NCBI GenBank assembly: GCA_015143295.1
Contig: JABCRI010000989.1
Location: 278,013 to 342,012 of the forward strand
Origin: Tetracentron sinense
Taxonomy: Eukaryota; Streptophyta; Magnoliopsida; Trochodendrales; Trochodendraceae
Reading direction: 5' to 3'
DNA: 64,000 nucleotides
Position 1 is the first letter of the stretch. Every line of letters begins with the position of its first letter. A program made the position numbers and the translations under genes. Positions 37,641-49,241 of the stretch are shown in pieces. The notes beneath the pieces were generated by a model that was given only the letters and a program-made list of their open reading frames with translations, had not been told where the DNA came from and did not search any database.

Positions 37641-37928
37641 AAGGGGCGGACACCCCCCCCCCCCCCCCCCAACTTTTTTTGGGGGTGGTGGCTAGGGGAG
37701 GGATTTTGTGAAAAGAAAAAGGCAGCAGCCACCCCCTAACTTCAACAAAAAAAAAAAGGGTCTTTACAAACTGACGAAATAACCTACCAAGAGTGTTCTA
37801 TATCTACCTATTCATTCTCCACAAACTCATCAATAATAATTACTAACATTATCAATCAACAATTAATAGCCAAAAAAAAAAATCAACTATTGTTAACCCC
37901 CTACAAGAAAATCCTGACTCCGCCCCTG
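37641..37928. mobile_element. hAT MITE relic with an 18-C tract
   Basis: About 288 bp, with ends AAGGGGCGGAC / CAGGGGCGGAGTCAGG, the family of 8524-8837. Flanking 8-mers agree at only 5 of 8 positions. A run of 18 C (37653-37670) follows the left end. Confidence 0.55.
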
Positions 37929-38708
37929 GTGACACGAGCACATGTAGCATATTTGGATCAGGAACCAATGATCAAGACAGCAACCCAGTTCCTGTAAATA
38001 ATGATAAATGTAGATGGGGACAGTAGATCAGTAACAGTCCAATTTGATCTTTCTGGTGGAGATGGTGGTAGAATCGTCTCGAATGGCTACAGTTAGCCGA
38101 ATTTAGATTGCTGGTCACCCTCCCAATTTCTCTCCCTTTTTTGTTAAATAGACATGAGCTTTGGGTAGATAAGGAAGAGCTACAAATCAAAACTAGAAAT
38201 TAATGATTTTTTGTCATACTTCTTGTAAGAACATCAGTTGTCCTGTGTTTTCCTCACCCCATTTTCCAAATTGTCCCTCTGGATTAAAGCTGTCAAAGAG
38301 AGACCTCTAGTAGAATTTTGTATGAGCCAGGACAAACTTTTTTTGAAGGCCTTGTTTGGTCACACTCACCCCCATTTGCCCCTCCCTGAGAGGTCTTATT
38401 CAGTTCCTCCTATCGCCAGCTCGCCCGCCCGAGACTAAATAATAGAATCGCAAACCATTTTCCTGCGAATAAAGTTTCGCGCGCACAGCATGTCATACAA
38501 TTAGAAGTTATTGCATTTGTGAGAATCTGGAATAGGTCCAATAAGTGAAGAAGTAAAAGAATAATTAATATGATTTGGACATGTTTAGCAAAGATCAAGG
38601 ACACGTCAATAAGAAGAAGAAGTGAGAGTAGCATAAATTGAAGACTCACCGCTTTGACTAAACTCATGGCTTCTAATATGGCAGATATGATTTGGGAAAT
38701 AGTTAACG
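37929..38708. other. Intergenic DNA
   Basis: No coding signal on either strand. The 108-residue minus-strand stretch 38410-38736 runs into a MITE and is not believed to be a gene. Confidence 0.4.
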
Positions 38709-38865
38709 TACCTGGGAAATTGATTTTAAAATCCAAGGCTGGACCTCATTGGTCCATGCCCCCCCTCCCCCCTCTTAAATACCCACTTATTGTGATGGAC
38801 ATTTAAGAGGAATGACATGGACCAATGAGATCCAGCCTTAGATTTTAAAATCCATTTCCCAGGTA
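38709..38865. repeat. Palindromic MITE of 157 bp
   Basis: Arms of about 52 bp (TACCTGGGAAAT..., TTTTAAAATC, then a CATTGGTCCATG word) are inverted copies around a C-rich loop. No coding capacity. Confidence 0.75.
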
Positions 38866-39965
38866 TGCAGGTATGCTAATCACTGCTCATAAGATTTTGG
38901 GGTGACTAACCCCAAAAATTTTGGATACAGCATTGATGTCAAATATATAAATTTACACACTTTAAAGTCATAAAAAAAAATCACATTATAAATAAGGGTC
39001 AAGATATGTTTCTGTTCATATTATTGAGAATAAGGCATTGATGAAAATGGATTTTAGTTCTTTTCGTTGCTGCTTCTTTCCCAGTAAGGGAAAATAAATT
39101 ATGTGGACATTTTCCCCAGGAGAAGAAAAGAAATTATGTGAACATTTTCAGGCTCAAATTTCCTACAGGAGAACATTTGACAAATTTTTATTGAAGAGAG
39201 AAGAATTCTCTATTGAAGAGAGAAGAATTAATAGCAAGTTATCAAACCGAATATTCAGGTATCAAATTTTAGTTTATTTTACAACACTCAGCTCCAAATC
39301 CCACTCCGGAGGATCAGCCAATACCCAATAATGTAGTATGTGAAGACATGGAGCAAACCATGGCAGCCAAAGATCTAAATCACTATATAATATACACCCA
39401 ATTTCTTTCCAAAAAAGAAAATTTTGAATTTCTAATTCAATTCTTAGATGGGTTCTGTCCAATTTTCTTTTCTTTTCTCTGCAACCAAACATATACAGGG
39501 TCTTAGAAAAATTCTAAAACCGCACTATCGGAATTATACACAATTTAGGACTTAGGTTTGTCCTGCAAACCCTATCATGAATTCCCTAACCTCAAACAAT
39601 ACAAAAAAGAAAACCTTGCACCATTGAGAATTATATGCAAGACGAACCTGGCTTTTTTTAACCCCAAAAGTGGAAGAATCACTTCCCCTTTTGCAACTAA
39701 TGGTTGTACTTGCCTTTTGTCCATGGCAGGTCTGGTCAAAGCCTGTATTGGTTTAAGGTTAACCACTCAATAAACCATTTCTAAAGCCTGCAAATCTCAG
39801 CTGGATTGCTTGCTCACATGTATGAATAAATAAAGCAACAGTTCTGCTTCTGGTCTGGTCCCCCACTTCAAAAGAGAACAGATATAAAGGCACCATATGT
39901 TATATGAGCAAAAATAAATTACATTAGTAGCTACCAAAAGACGGTTCATTGTTTTTGTTTTCTCT
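38866..39965. other. Intergenic DNA and NHP2 3' UTR
   Basis: No gene recognised. The segment adjoining 39965 is presumably the 3' UTR of NHP2 on the minus strand. Confidence 0.4.
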
Positions 39966-42900
39966 TCAGAAAATAGAGGATGCGAGTTCAGATACTTCTG
40001 ATACAACTTGGGCATAATCCGTCTTCAATTTTTCTTGTTCCTCCTGGGCCAGTTCACCCTTGGTGGGCTTGGTTAGCACCAGAACACAGCACGTAGGCCT
40101 CTTGGTGGATCCTGCAGTAGCAAGCTCCTGAAGAAAATGGTTCCACCACACAAAGTACATGTTAGCAAAGGGCAAAGGCTTCTATGAACACGCACTTGAA
40201 TGTGCGGTTGTGCGTGCACATGCAAGGGAACTAACTCAAGTGGCGTTTAGAAACACTAGTCTAAAAAGAAGTGCTTATTTGAAAATTATGCTTAGTTGAA
40301 CTTTAGGTTGTCAAGTTGAATGTTAATTGCATGTCTACATTTTAGAGAATTTATGGGTAAAAACCTCTAAAATGTAGACATGCAAATAACATTCAACTTG
40401 ACAATCTAAAGTCCAACTAAGCATAATTTTCAAATAAGCACTTCTTTTTAGACTAGTGTTTCCAAACGCCACTTCAGTCTAATATGCCTTTACTACGGCA
40501 CAATTTCGTATGTACTTTGGAAGATAGACTGATTAATGTGGCACAATAAGCGGAAGGTGTTTGGGATTAACAATTCAACAGTAGAAGGAATTTAGAAAAT
40601 ATGTGAAACAAATTACTGAAAAAAGTATGATGGACTAACTACTTAAAGTAAAATGGATTCTTTGATTCTTACACGGAAAATAAAAAGGTCCATAAAAGTT
40701 TCAGACAAAAAATTGCATTATCAGAAGATGGAAAGAAAAACAAATTACTAGTTATTGAGTAAGACGGGCTAACTACTTAAAGCTAAATGGGTTCATTGCT
40801 TCTTACACACAAAATAAAAAGTTTCATGCAAGTTTCAGACAACAAATTGCATTATCAGAAGATGGAAGCTTTCTTTCAACGGCAATATCTACAACCATGG
40901 GAAAGTAGATTTGTAGCTTTGCTTAAAAGATAAGAAAGGGAAATATTTTGGATAGGGACAGAAGTCATGTGACGGAATAACAGAACCCACAAAATCAGGG
41001 TTATCAAGTTCGCTACATGCTATAGCGAACTGCGAACCGAGCGAACCCGAACTAGTTCGTGGTTCGGTTCAATCTGGTTTTGTGAAATTGAGCGAACCAC
41101 ATAGTGGTTTCAAAAAAATCTTAGTTTGTAAAATTTTTTATTCAAATTCACTGATATTTTTCATTAGGTTTGGCAAATTTATACTTTGAGTTCACAAACC
41201 GTTTATAAAAAGATTTTTTTTTTTGAAATAAGTATTTGTAATATTTTGTTTACATCTTTAAAAGATATATATTTTTATAATATAACATAAAATATATATT
41301 TTGTTTTCCATGCTTAAGTAGCGAACTAAGCTGGCAAACCAAAGTAAAGAACCTAAGCGAACCGAAAAACTAATTATCTCATCCTACCCCTAGCGAACCG
41401 GGCTCACTCTAGAGTGGCAAATTGCGAACCCGAATTCAAACCGAGCGAACCAACGAACAAGGTAACATTGCTCAAAATACAAAGACTATGAACAGAATAA
41501 TAGATACAAAGAAGGAATAATATTTAAAAATGTAACAGGAGTACATAAAGGGACTAAACTTTAATATTAGAAACTAACAAGGTGCTTCTATCCTGCATCC
41601 TTATAGTACGCATAGCCCACTCATGCATCAATTTGCACATTCAATTCAATCAGTAGATGCTAGGCGTCACTTGGATGAGACTCAACTTAAACTTCATATT
41701 AACCAGAATGCCTAAATGAGGGGTGGCAACAAGTTGGGCTCAGGTCTGGTGGAGTATCAACACAGTGTGCAAATCGCATGGTGTCAAAAATCGACTCAAT
41801 TCCACCGAAGTTGACCAAATTGAGTCGAATTCCGTGGTGTCTGAAGCGAGATGCACTTGTACTGGACTTCCTGGTAAACTTCGACCAAAATAGAAAAAAA
41901 ATGTGTTGAGAAAATACAAAACTTTAGTGAAATTTAACTGAAGTGTACAAAAAAAGCCAATAAATTGAAGGACTTTTAAGTTTCAACTTAAAAGGATAAT
42001 GCTAGTTTCACTCCCTTTAAACTTAATTTCTTCACAAGGAAAGACATGTGTCCCTAGTATTAACCTTCTCATAAATATAATTAACTTTAAAGAAAATGTT
42101 GTTAGCATTAACCTTATTATAAATTATATTTTTATTATTAGAGTGTGGTTAGTATTAGCCTTATTATAGATTATTATTTTATTGTTCTAATAATTTTGTT
42201 ATTGGTCTATTATGCCCATTAGGAATTTTTAGTAATATTAAAAATTGACATAATTTCTAATAGTATTTCATAAATTAAAAATTAACTACCCATCTCCTCT
42301 TCACATATTGATTCGGTCCTGTAAAAACATTAAGCTCCTCTTCACATCTCTTCACATATTTATTGTTCCAATTATTTATCAACTTTAGCATGCATTCATA
42401 AGTTTTTTAAGTTTCTAAAACAATTAACACGGATAATCATTGAAAAATAAAGAGAATACATATTCCCTTCACTTGACAAAGATGTTAAAATATAATTAAA
42501 AAAAATTGACAATATAAAAAATATTAAGAAGAAATTACAGCTTAAACAACGCATGTCACTTAACATGATTCTCACATTTGAGTACTACATGCTTACATCA
42601 GTAATATAATGAATTCTAGATGTGCATTTATGCTTACATATTGAATTTCTAAAGTTTATCTTAAATTTTCAAAGTTTCCTAAACTTCATTAATCTTTACA
42701 TAACTTCCTTAGACTTTCTTGAAACGTGTCAACTTCCTTAGCAAACAAAGTTTATATAGATACTGAAGTTTAATACCTTGGCAAATCCTAAACCCTGAAC
42801 CAGGCCTATTGATAAATGCCCCCTCCAAAAAAAAAAACTCAATCCTAACCCACCCGTGTAACCCATTTAAATAAATAAAATTACCATTAATATACAAATT

Positions 42901-45900
42901 TTGCATATTCTAATCTATAATTATCTTTAAACCAGTCTATATAAATACAAGTTATAATAAAATAGCTAGTTATTACAACCCAATGGGTCCAGAGAGCCTC
43001 CAAATTATAAACGGCTTGAAATGCGAGTCCATCACCGGTGGAAATGCAGGCAGTTTGACAGGACAGTTCTGAAATTGCCAGCCATAGGTTGAGTGTAAAT
43101 CCTCTGGTATGAGGCGCTGTGTCCTCCCTTTAACTTGCCATGTCTCTCCCCTTTTAACACCTTTTAATTGTGGTTAAGTTTCAACCATCCCTAGGGGCTA
43201 TGCCATTTAACATTGGTTTTTAGAAAGAAAAAAAAAATTAACATCCTTTAGCTGTGGTTAAGATTCACTAACCCAAGGTGTTAAATTTCTTTTTTTCTAA
43301 AAACCAAATTTAAATGGTCTAACCCTAGGTGGGTGAAACTTAACCACAATTAAAGGGTATTAAAAGGGGGAGAGACATGGCGAGTTAAAGGGGTTCATGT
43401 AGCCTAATACTGAGTTCCGGTATTAGGCACTGACCAAAGGATTTGCGCTCATGATTATCCATTCAAAAGCAAAAGTAATTTGTAGGACATTAATAAATTA
43501 GTTTGGTATAATTTGTTGGGTCTGACCCATATACGATACAGACTACTTATTGAACAGTTCAGTTTTTATGGGAAGCAGTGGAAAATGTGCACGAATGGGC
43601 AGGATGCAGGAGGGCACAAGTAGAGTTCACATGGACATATATGAAAAACGTAGACACTTAAATATTTCTCGACATGCCATTGAATGCATGAGTGTCAGCC
43701 TTTCAAAAATAATAGATGTGTGTCAAAAGCTTCACCACAGCTTTTCTATCTTAAAAAAAAGGTCCAACACAGAAAGGAAAAATAGACACAAAATGTATCA
43801 AAAGAAATTTCCAACTTACTTCCTTTGAGGGAACATATACATATGGAATGTCAGATTCTTCACATAAGATTGGAACATGAGTTATAACGTCGATTGGAGA
43901 TATGTTTCCAGCAATAACGCATAATCTGCACACAAGAGAATAGCTATTTAAGACACGAACAAAAGCAATAATTCCTTGTTGTAGTCTTAATCTTAAGCTA
44001 CTTTTCAGTTAAGTAGCTCACTCAACACCAGAATAGCACATTCATTACAATTTAGAGAAAATGGCTAACAGATGTTTTATGTGTGTGAATGACGAGGAGT
44101 ATGTTGACCACCCGTTTGTCCACTGTCCTCTGGTCAGCTGGATTTGGGGGCATTTTCTATCCCACTTGGGAGTGCTGTGAGTTTTCCTTTCTAGCTTTCA
44201 GGTCTTAATCTTCAGTTGGGCTTTGAAAGAGGCAAAAGACGTGAAAAGAGTGATCTGGAGGAGGCTTCTTACGAGAGCTATATGCTGTAGTGTTTGGAAT
44301 GAGATAAATAGTAAAGTGTTTGACAACACCTCTAGAGTCTAGACCAGTTGAGAATATTTGTTTCGTCATTTCAAGGGTGTTATCCTTATGGTGTTTGATT
44401 GGAAGCAACAGTCACATGTTAGGGTCTTCCTTCATTTTTTTTGAAAGGTAATCAAGCATATAAAATATATGGGGAGAAAAGTACAACAGTAGATATACGG
44501 TTGAATTTACTGAGCAGTAAACTCAACTGAAAAATCACAGAGATAATCTCAGTACAATATTCCTACAAACCAACACCAAAAAAAAAAAAATGTTACTCAA
44601 GAAGAGCTCCCAAGTCCATGTCTCCATGGATCGACCACCAATGTAAGATGATATGTCTAATACGCTCGCAAATTCTGGAAGAGGGAGAATGCGAGTCCTC
44701 GAAGACTCTTGGATTTCGCTCTTTTCAAATCGACCATAAAATAGCCCCTGGCATAACATCCCATATCACTCTCCGAGAACCATCCAACTTCACCTTCACC
44801 CAATAAGATAAAAAGTTCAGAATGGATGAAGGGAATACCCATTCTTCACCTTCTTCCGCACGAAGGCATAGAAAGCAACGATTTGCCAGCCTCCACTCTC
44901 ACTTTTTCAAGTCATCACAAGTGAGAATCCTGTCTAAAACGCAATCCAAGGAAAAAAAGATACATTCAAAGGAATAATGGGTTTCCAAACAGGTCTGTGA
45001 GGAAACAATGATGGGTGATCAGAAATTGAGGAGGGCAACAGTGATCTCACTGAAAACCGACCATTGTGATCTCACTAAAAACCGACCATTTTGATCTCTA
45101 GACAAAATACTAGAGTCTATAGACCAAGTACTAATGGGGGAAGAACTCAAATGTTGGAGAAGAAGCAGAATCGCTATTTCCCAATCGTTCAAGTTTGGTC
45201 TCAATCTAGGACACCAAACCACCTCACCATCACTCTCCTCATAACATTGTGACACCAAAGCATCTTTGTCAGAGGCAAGAAGATTTTTTTTTTTGGAATG
45301 AGGGTATCTAGGCCTCTTAGAGCACCCGAATATGTCTCTCGGGCTGTGCAGATCCCCTTATACTACACAACCATGGTAGTCATGCCCTTCTTCTGGAAAC
45401 CACTTGCCTGGAGAGGTTTCCAAATCGAGCTTCTTGGTATGGCACTAATACCATGTTATGCCCCCAAAGAAGAAAAGGAAGCTCCAAGAAAGAAACTAAA
45501 AGATTTAAAACTATCAATGCTTCCAAAAAGTAGCCTATTTTTTATCCTCTCATCGATAGAGAAAAAAATATATTATATAATCCTCAAGTGACTGCATTTG
45601 AAATGTTAATGCTTTCATCAAAGCATGTTCCAATGTGTAATAAATTTGAACAATTAAATCCAAATGAGCTTTTTTGAGGTTTTCAAAAATATTTTCACGG
45701 CAAGAGAAAAATTGATCTAGTCCATGAGTCAGGGAGGATTAAGCCACATGCCTAGACTAATTAAAAGTAGTGTGTTTTATAGGAGAACAAAAATAAATGA
45801 AAAACTTCTGTGTCATACAATGGACTCAAATTTAAAAAAAAAAAAAAAAAAACTTTACTTTGATTGATAAAATCAGATCAATTTATGAAAGCTCAAATAC

Positions 45901-46969
45901 ATTTTCATCATGCTTACCATCAACAATTACTAACATGAGAAAATTAAATAATTACGACCCATGTATTATACTTTTTTTTGTCATACTTGAAGCAATATCG
46001 TCAATGCCCCTTATCTAGGGCTAATCACAAAAGAATGATGGGAGTATCAAAGGTTTATGCCTCACAAGTGACTAAATGCAGCACCTTGGTTGTGCCCCCA
46101 TCCTCATTATAACTTAATGTGATTGACTTAGCCCTTGGTTATGTGGGAAATCCTTTATTTTTAGGAAACCGAATAGAAAAGAAGAATTTCTTTCAGGGAA
46201 ATGGAAAACTGACCCTTTGTTACCACGCCGGATACTCTTCACGACCTCCTTCACTCCTCTCTTCAAGCACTTTGATTCAGTAGCTGGAATTTTTGTTTTT
46301 TTTTTTAAAAAACACATACACAAAAGGCTCAATAATATTGTGTTAACAAATGACGAACTATACCATCAAAGACCACACTTGTTCTCATCAAACAAGATAA
46401 TTTGCAGAGCAACAGAACATAGAAAGGAAAAGGAAAATCCTAAGAGAACCCATAAATTCTCCACCATACGAAGAAATCAACAAGTAGGTAACAGAAAGAC
46501 TAGAAATTAACTAACAAGTTAACAAAAAAATATAAGGAAAAAACAAAGATTAATAAATATAGTTAATAAAATTCAAATGCCATCAACCAAACCAAAAACT
46601 GAAAAAAAAAAAAAATTCCAACCCATGTTTTGAATCAGCAGAAGACAAAGAAATTAGTAACCCAAATCCATATTTTCATATTAAAAATAATAATAATAAT
46701 AATAAATAAATAAATAAAAACATGATTAAAGCAAACCCCACATGGCTACTTTGCGAAATGAACAGAAACATTTGAAGATAAATGCAAAGTGTGATTAAAC
46801 AACAAGGAAAACGAAAGAAACGAAGACATTAGAGGATTATACCTCTTCGAACGAGCTTGAGTGTTTTCTTGCAGAGTTTCTTCCCTGCAAGTGGTTTCGC
46901 TATCGGAGCAAGAGCCAGCATCTTCTTCTTCTCCTTCCTCGACTTCTCTGCTTCGCTATCGCTTCCCAT
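39966..46969 (-). CDS. NHP2: H/ACA ribonucleoprotein subunit NHP2 (L7Ae/L30e family), complete
   Basis: Nucleolar protein of H/ACA snoRNPs, which guide pseudouridylation of rRNA; the L7Ae fold binds the guide RNP. Four exons on the minus strand: 46843-46969, 46214-46283, 43820-43925, 39966-40127. All introns are GT-AG with phases 1, 0 and 0 after codon sums, giving 465 nt (154 aa, against about 156 in Arabidopsis from memory). Order: Lys-rich N-terminus (MGSDSEAEKSRKEKKK), LAPIAKPLAGKKL, then CLKRGVKEVVKSIRRGNKG (RNA-binding helix), LCVIAGNISPIDVITHVPILC, PYVYVPSKE, and ATAGSTKRPTCCVLVL near the end. The intron 2 donor is GTCAGT. The introns (559, 2288 and 3692 bp) hold MITEs and LINE fragments. 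A GA-rich leader (CT tract 46972-46999) precedes the start. Confidence 0.93.
40238..40474. repeat. Long fold-back MITE in NHP2 intron 3
   Basis: 237 bp. Two arms of about 110 bp (AAGTGGCGTTTAGAAACAC... and its inverted copy) pair with very few mismatches around a 17-bp loop. If transcribed with the intron it would fold into a long hairpin. No target duplication is evident. Confidence 0.85.
40998..41468. mobile_element. Possible old hAT-like element with GCGAACC words
   Basis: The ends GTTATCAAGTTCG and GTTACCTTGTTCG (right, reverse complement) are weakly inverted, and the interior repeats GCGAACC/GGTTCGC. No convincing 8-bp duplication. Confidence 0.35.
41469..43126. other. NHP2 intron 3 DNA without recognised features
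   Basis: AT-rich. A GGGGTGGCAAC word at 41719 is like the start of some hAT elements, but no partner end was found. Confidence 0.35.
43127..43391. repeat. MITE with about 70-bp terminal inverted repeats
   Basis: 265 bp. The arms read CCTTTAACTTGCCATGTC... and carry TTTTAACACC, TTAATTGTGGTTAAG and a CCCTAGG word; the right arm is the inverted copy with a few changes. Internal TAGCTGTGGTTAAG repeats the arm motif. No clear target duplication. Confidence 0.72.
44060..44432 (+). mobile_element. LINE fragment (zf-RVT region) in NHP2 intron 2
   Basis: Plus-strand reading gives FMCVNDEEYVDHPFVHCPL and SWIWGHFLSHLGV (zf-RVT Cys/His signature), then WALKEAKDVKRVIWR and CSVWNEINSKVFDN, the usual order at the C-terminal side of plant L1 reverse transcriptase. 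Both ends are truncated, with at least two stops. Confidence 0.7.
44433..45290 (-). mobile_element. 5'-truncated LINE in opposite orientation
   Basis: Minus-strand reading: EVVWCPRLRPNLNDWEIA and FLVRSQWSVFS (about 45210-45040), WKPIIPLNVSFFPW (about 44990), a zf-RVT Cys region, then GAILWSI and RICERIRHIILHW. It ends at an A8 run on the minus strand (44434-44441), taken as the poly(A) tail. It lies tail-to-tail against the plus-strand LINE fragment, apparently inserted into or next to it. Confidence 0.65.
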
Positions 46970-46971
46970 CC

Positions 46972-46999
46972 TCTCTCTCTCTCTCTCTCTCTTTCTCTG
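46972..46999. repeat. CT dinucleotide tract in the NHP2 leader
   Basis: (CT)n on the plus strand, so a GA-rich 5' UTR immediately upstream of the NHP2 ATG. Such tracts are common in plant leaders and promoters. Confidence 0.6.
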
Positions 47000-47838
47000 G
47001 AGTTTCACAGTACTCAGTAGGGTTTCTCCTTTGCTTCGAGGGTTTTAGTAGCAGGGACTCTAGGGCTGTCAATGGGCCGGGCTAGGGTTTTCAATGCCCT
47101 TCCCTAAAGTGAAAAACTTATTAATCCCAAACTTGAGGGAATCAAGCCCTAGCCCAGTACTAACGAGGGCCGGGCCGAATTCGGGCTTATATATGTTTTT
47201 TTCACTTTGGTTTATTATTGAATTAAAATATATTTTAATCTTTATATTTAGAGGCCTGCTAACTGGTCGATGTTAATTGTTACACATTTATGCACCTCAA
47301 ACTACATTTGTTAATTTCTTAGAGTTCACTTTGAAGCTGTTTTACGGTACTTGGTTGTTTTTTACCATTTTAAGTTTATGCGAGAAAAAGAAGACAAAAT
47401 TAAATATTTACAAACTTCAAAGACTTAAAAGAATATCAATCATGAGAAGAACAAAAGAAAGAATGAATGAAAGAAGATCAAATCAGAGAAAAATGCAAGT
47501 TGCGGTCGATTGTTATACATTGGGCGGTCGATCGCAGGTCAAAACAGGTGCAATCGATAGTAGAACATCATACAATCAATCGCCTGAAAAACAGTAGTTG
47601 AAGAAGAATTTCAAGTAGCTGCAATCGATCGCCAATCGGAGTTTTTGCCTCGAGATGCACACACGGAAGTAGAGAGTTTGGACCTATTAAGGAGTTCTAA
47701 AACCCTTATTAAATGAGGTTAGAAGGGGGACACATGGCAAGAAAATGGGAGCCAAGACGCCCCTCCTCTGTCACCACCGACCAAGGAAGTGATTATTTTC
47801 CAAAAAAATTCGGGTTCATGAAACAAAGGAACACGGGA
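47000..47838. other. Intergenic DNA between NHP2 and the tRNA gene
   Basis: NHP2 promoter region followed by unassigned DNA. 47063-47085 begins TAGGGCTGTCAATGGGCC, a typical hAT-like start, but no partner end was found. CGATCG-containing words recur about five times in 47490-47640 without an obvious function. Confidence 0.35.
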
Positions 47839-47910
47839 TGTGGCTGCTGGGATTCGAGCCCAGGTCTCTACGGCCACAACGTAGAATTCTTACCACTAAA
47901 CTACAGCCAC
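47839..47910 (-). tRNA. tRNA-His (GTG anticodon), nuclear type
   Basis: 72 nt on the minus strand. The acceptor stem GTGGCTG/CAGCCAC pairs over 7 bp with discriminator A. Anticodon stem CTACG/CGTAG carries the loop TTGTGGC (anticodon GTG). The T stem CTGGG/CCCAG has the loop CTCGAAT. Internal promoters are present: A box TAGTTTAGTGG matches the consensus, B box GGCTCGAATCC. No intron. CCA is not encoded, as expected for a nuclear gene. It does not resemble the plastid trnH. T-rich runs follow within about 40 nt (minus strand). Confidence 0.93.
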
Positions 47911-48255
47911 ATGATAGAATGTTGTCTCATACAAATTTTATCTCTTTTGAGAGGTTCTTCTTAATGAATCAAATGCATGTGCAATTGAAGTAGATGTCTC
48001 CGTTTGCCTGAATAAACGATTGAACAGGATTCATGTTGTTTTTGATATAAGACGGTGATTCATTTAACTAAGTAACAACTGAATATAATGCATGTTCTAG
48101 TTCTAGTATGTTTTGTGTAACCACATTTGACTTTCTATGTATACGTGCATATTGATACCTTTGGTAAGCGTATCTGTTCGCATGTGTAAGGTATGTCTTT
48201 CTCATGAAGTAACGCCTAAATATCTTATAAACTGATGATACTGCCCCCTTAGTTA

Positions 48256-48300
48256 GTCCCACATCGCTTGCAAACTAGACTTGGCGGAAGGGTGTATAAG
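48256..48300 (+). promoter_or_regulatory. USE-like motif plus TATA
   Basis: GTCCCACATCG (48256-48266) exactly fits the plant snRNA upstream element; TATAAG starts 28 bp later. No snRNA is recognisable downstream. Probably part of a repeat, as at 15355 and 31237. Confidence 0.35.
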
Positions 48301-48324
48301 GGTCTAATAACCCTCCATTAGTCG

Positions 48325-48502
48325 CCCTTTTAGAGTGGTTGAATGAGTTTATCCATATGTCACCTTAGCCCTTTTAGAGTGGTTGAGTGAGTTTATCCTT
48401 ATGTCACCTTAGCTGTAATCTTAAGTCTGATCGTGTGTGTAAGTTATAATCTTGATCGTGTGTGTAAGTTATAATCTTAAGTCTGATCGTGTGTGTAAGT
48501 TA
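48325..48502. repeat. Two neighbouring tandem duplications
   Basis: A 44-bp unit occurs twice (48325-48368, 48369-48412) with two differences. It is followed by a unit of about 31 bp (TAATCTTAAGTCTGATCG...) repeated three times (48416-48502), the middle copy lacking AAGTC. Confidence 0.9.
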
Positions 48503-49241
48503 GGTGGTATTGTTCCTTTAACCAAAAAAAATTACCTTACAAACGTGATTAATTTCCTCTAAAAAAATAAGTGGCCTTTTAAAGCATCAAACATATGGCT
48601 GCCCCTTTTTTGAGGAGTGCTAGTCATGAATATTTTCCGAACTTTCAGTGTAACACCGTTAACGTGTGCAACATCTGGCGATGTTACCCCTTTAACGGCA
48701 ATGTTACTTGCCCCTTTACCGAGCTTGGAAGTCTGTAACTGGAGCTAGCATCTTCTCCAATATTTTTTCTCAGTATCATAATATAATTTCTTTTAGGAAC
48801 CCCGTCTCTTTCAGCCGGGCCTCCACATTATGCAAACCTCTCGAAAGAACAGTGAAGATCAACAAGTGGTCTGTTTTTAAGACCCATAAGAGAAGGTCAA
48901 CAACATAATAACATCAAATAAATAAATAAAAAACAATCACAGATTATATTCCGAACTGATAAATTTTTGATAGTGTAAAATTACTGGCATGAAAAGAAAC
49001 ATACTATTATAAAATCATATGGTTAATACCATAACAACAATAACCAGGTCCAGTACCCACAACTGATTAGATCAACAGATCCACATTATAAATCTAGACA
49101 TAAAACTCTAAAACTGAAATTCAACAGAAGAAACAATAACCAACACATGTTGGGCAACACTTATACTACTAATCCAGAATATGAGGCCATGAACTGTTGT
49201 TTAGCAGAAGGCTGCAAAGACCACACACACCAAACTCTGGG

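Larger units (their letters stand above)
47911..49241. other. Intergenic DNA between tRNA-His and SAM decarboxylase
   Basis: Holds an snRNA-type promoter motif pair (48256-48300), tandem duplications (48325-48502) and the 3' UTR of SAM decarboxylase near 49241. No gene otherwise. Confidence 0.4.

Noticed and set aside
45298-45591. 97-residue plus-strand ORF in NHP2 intron 2
   Set aside because: Lies between LINE debris and AT-rich intron, no family features; may be LINE-derived but not supportable.
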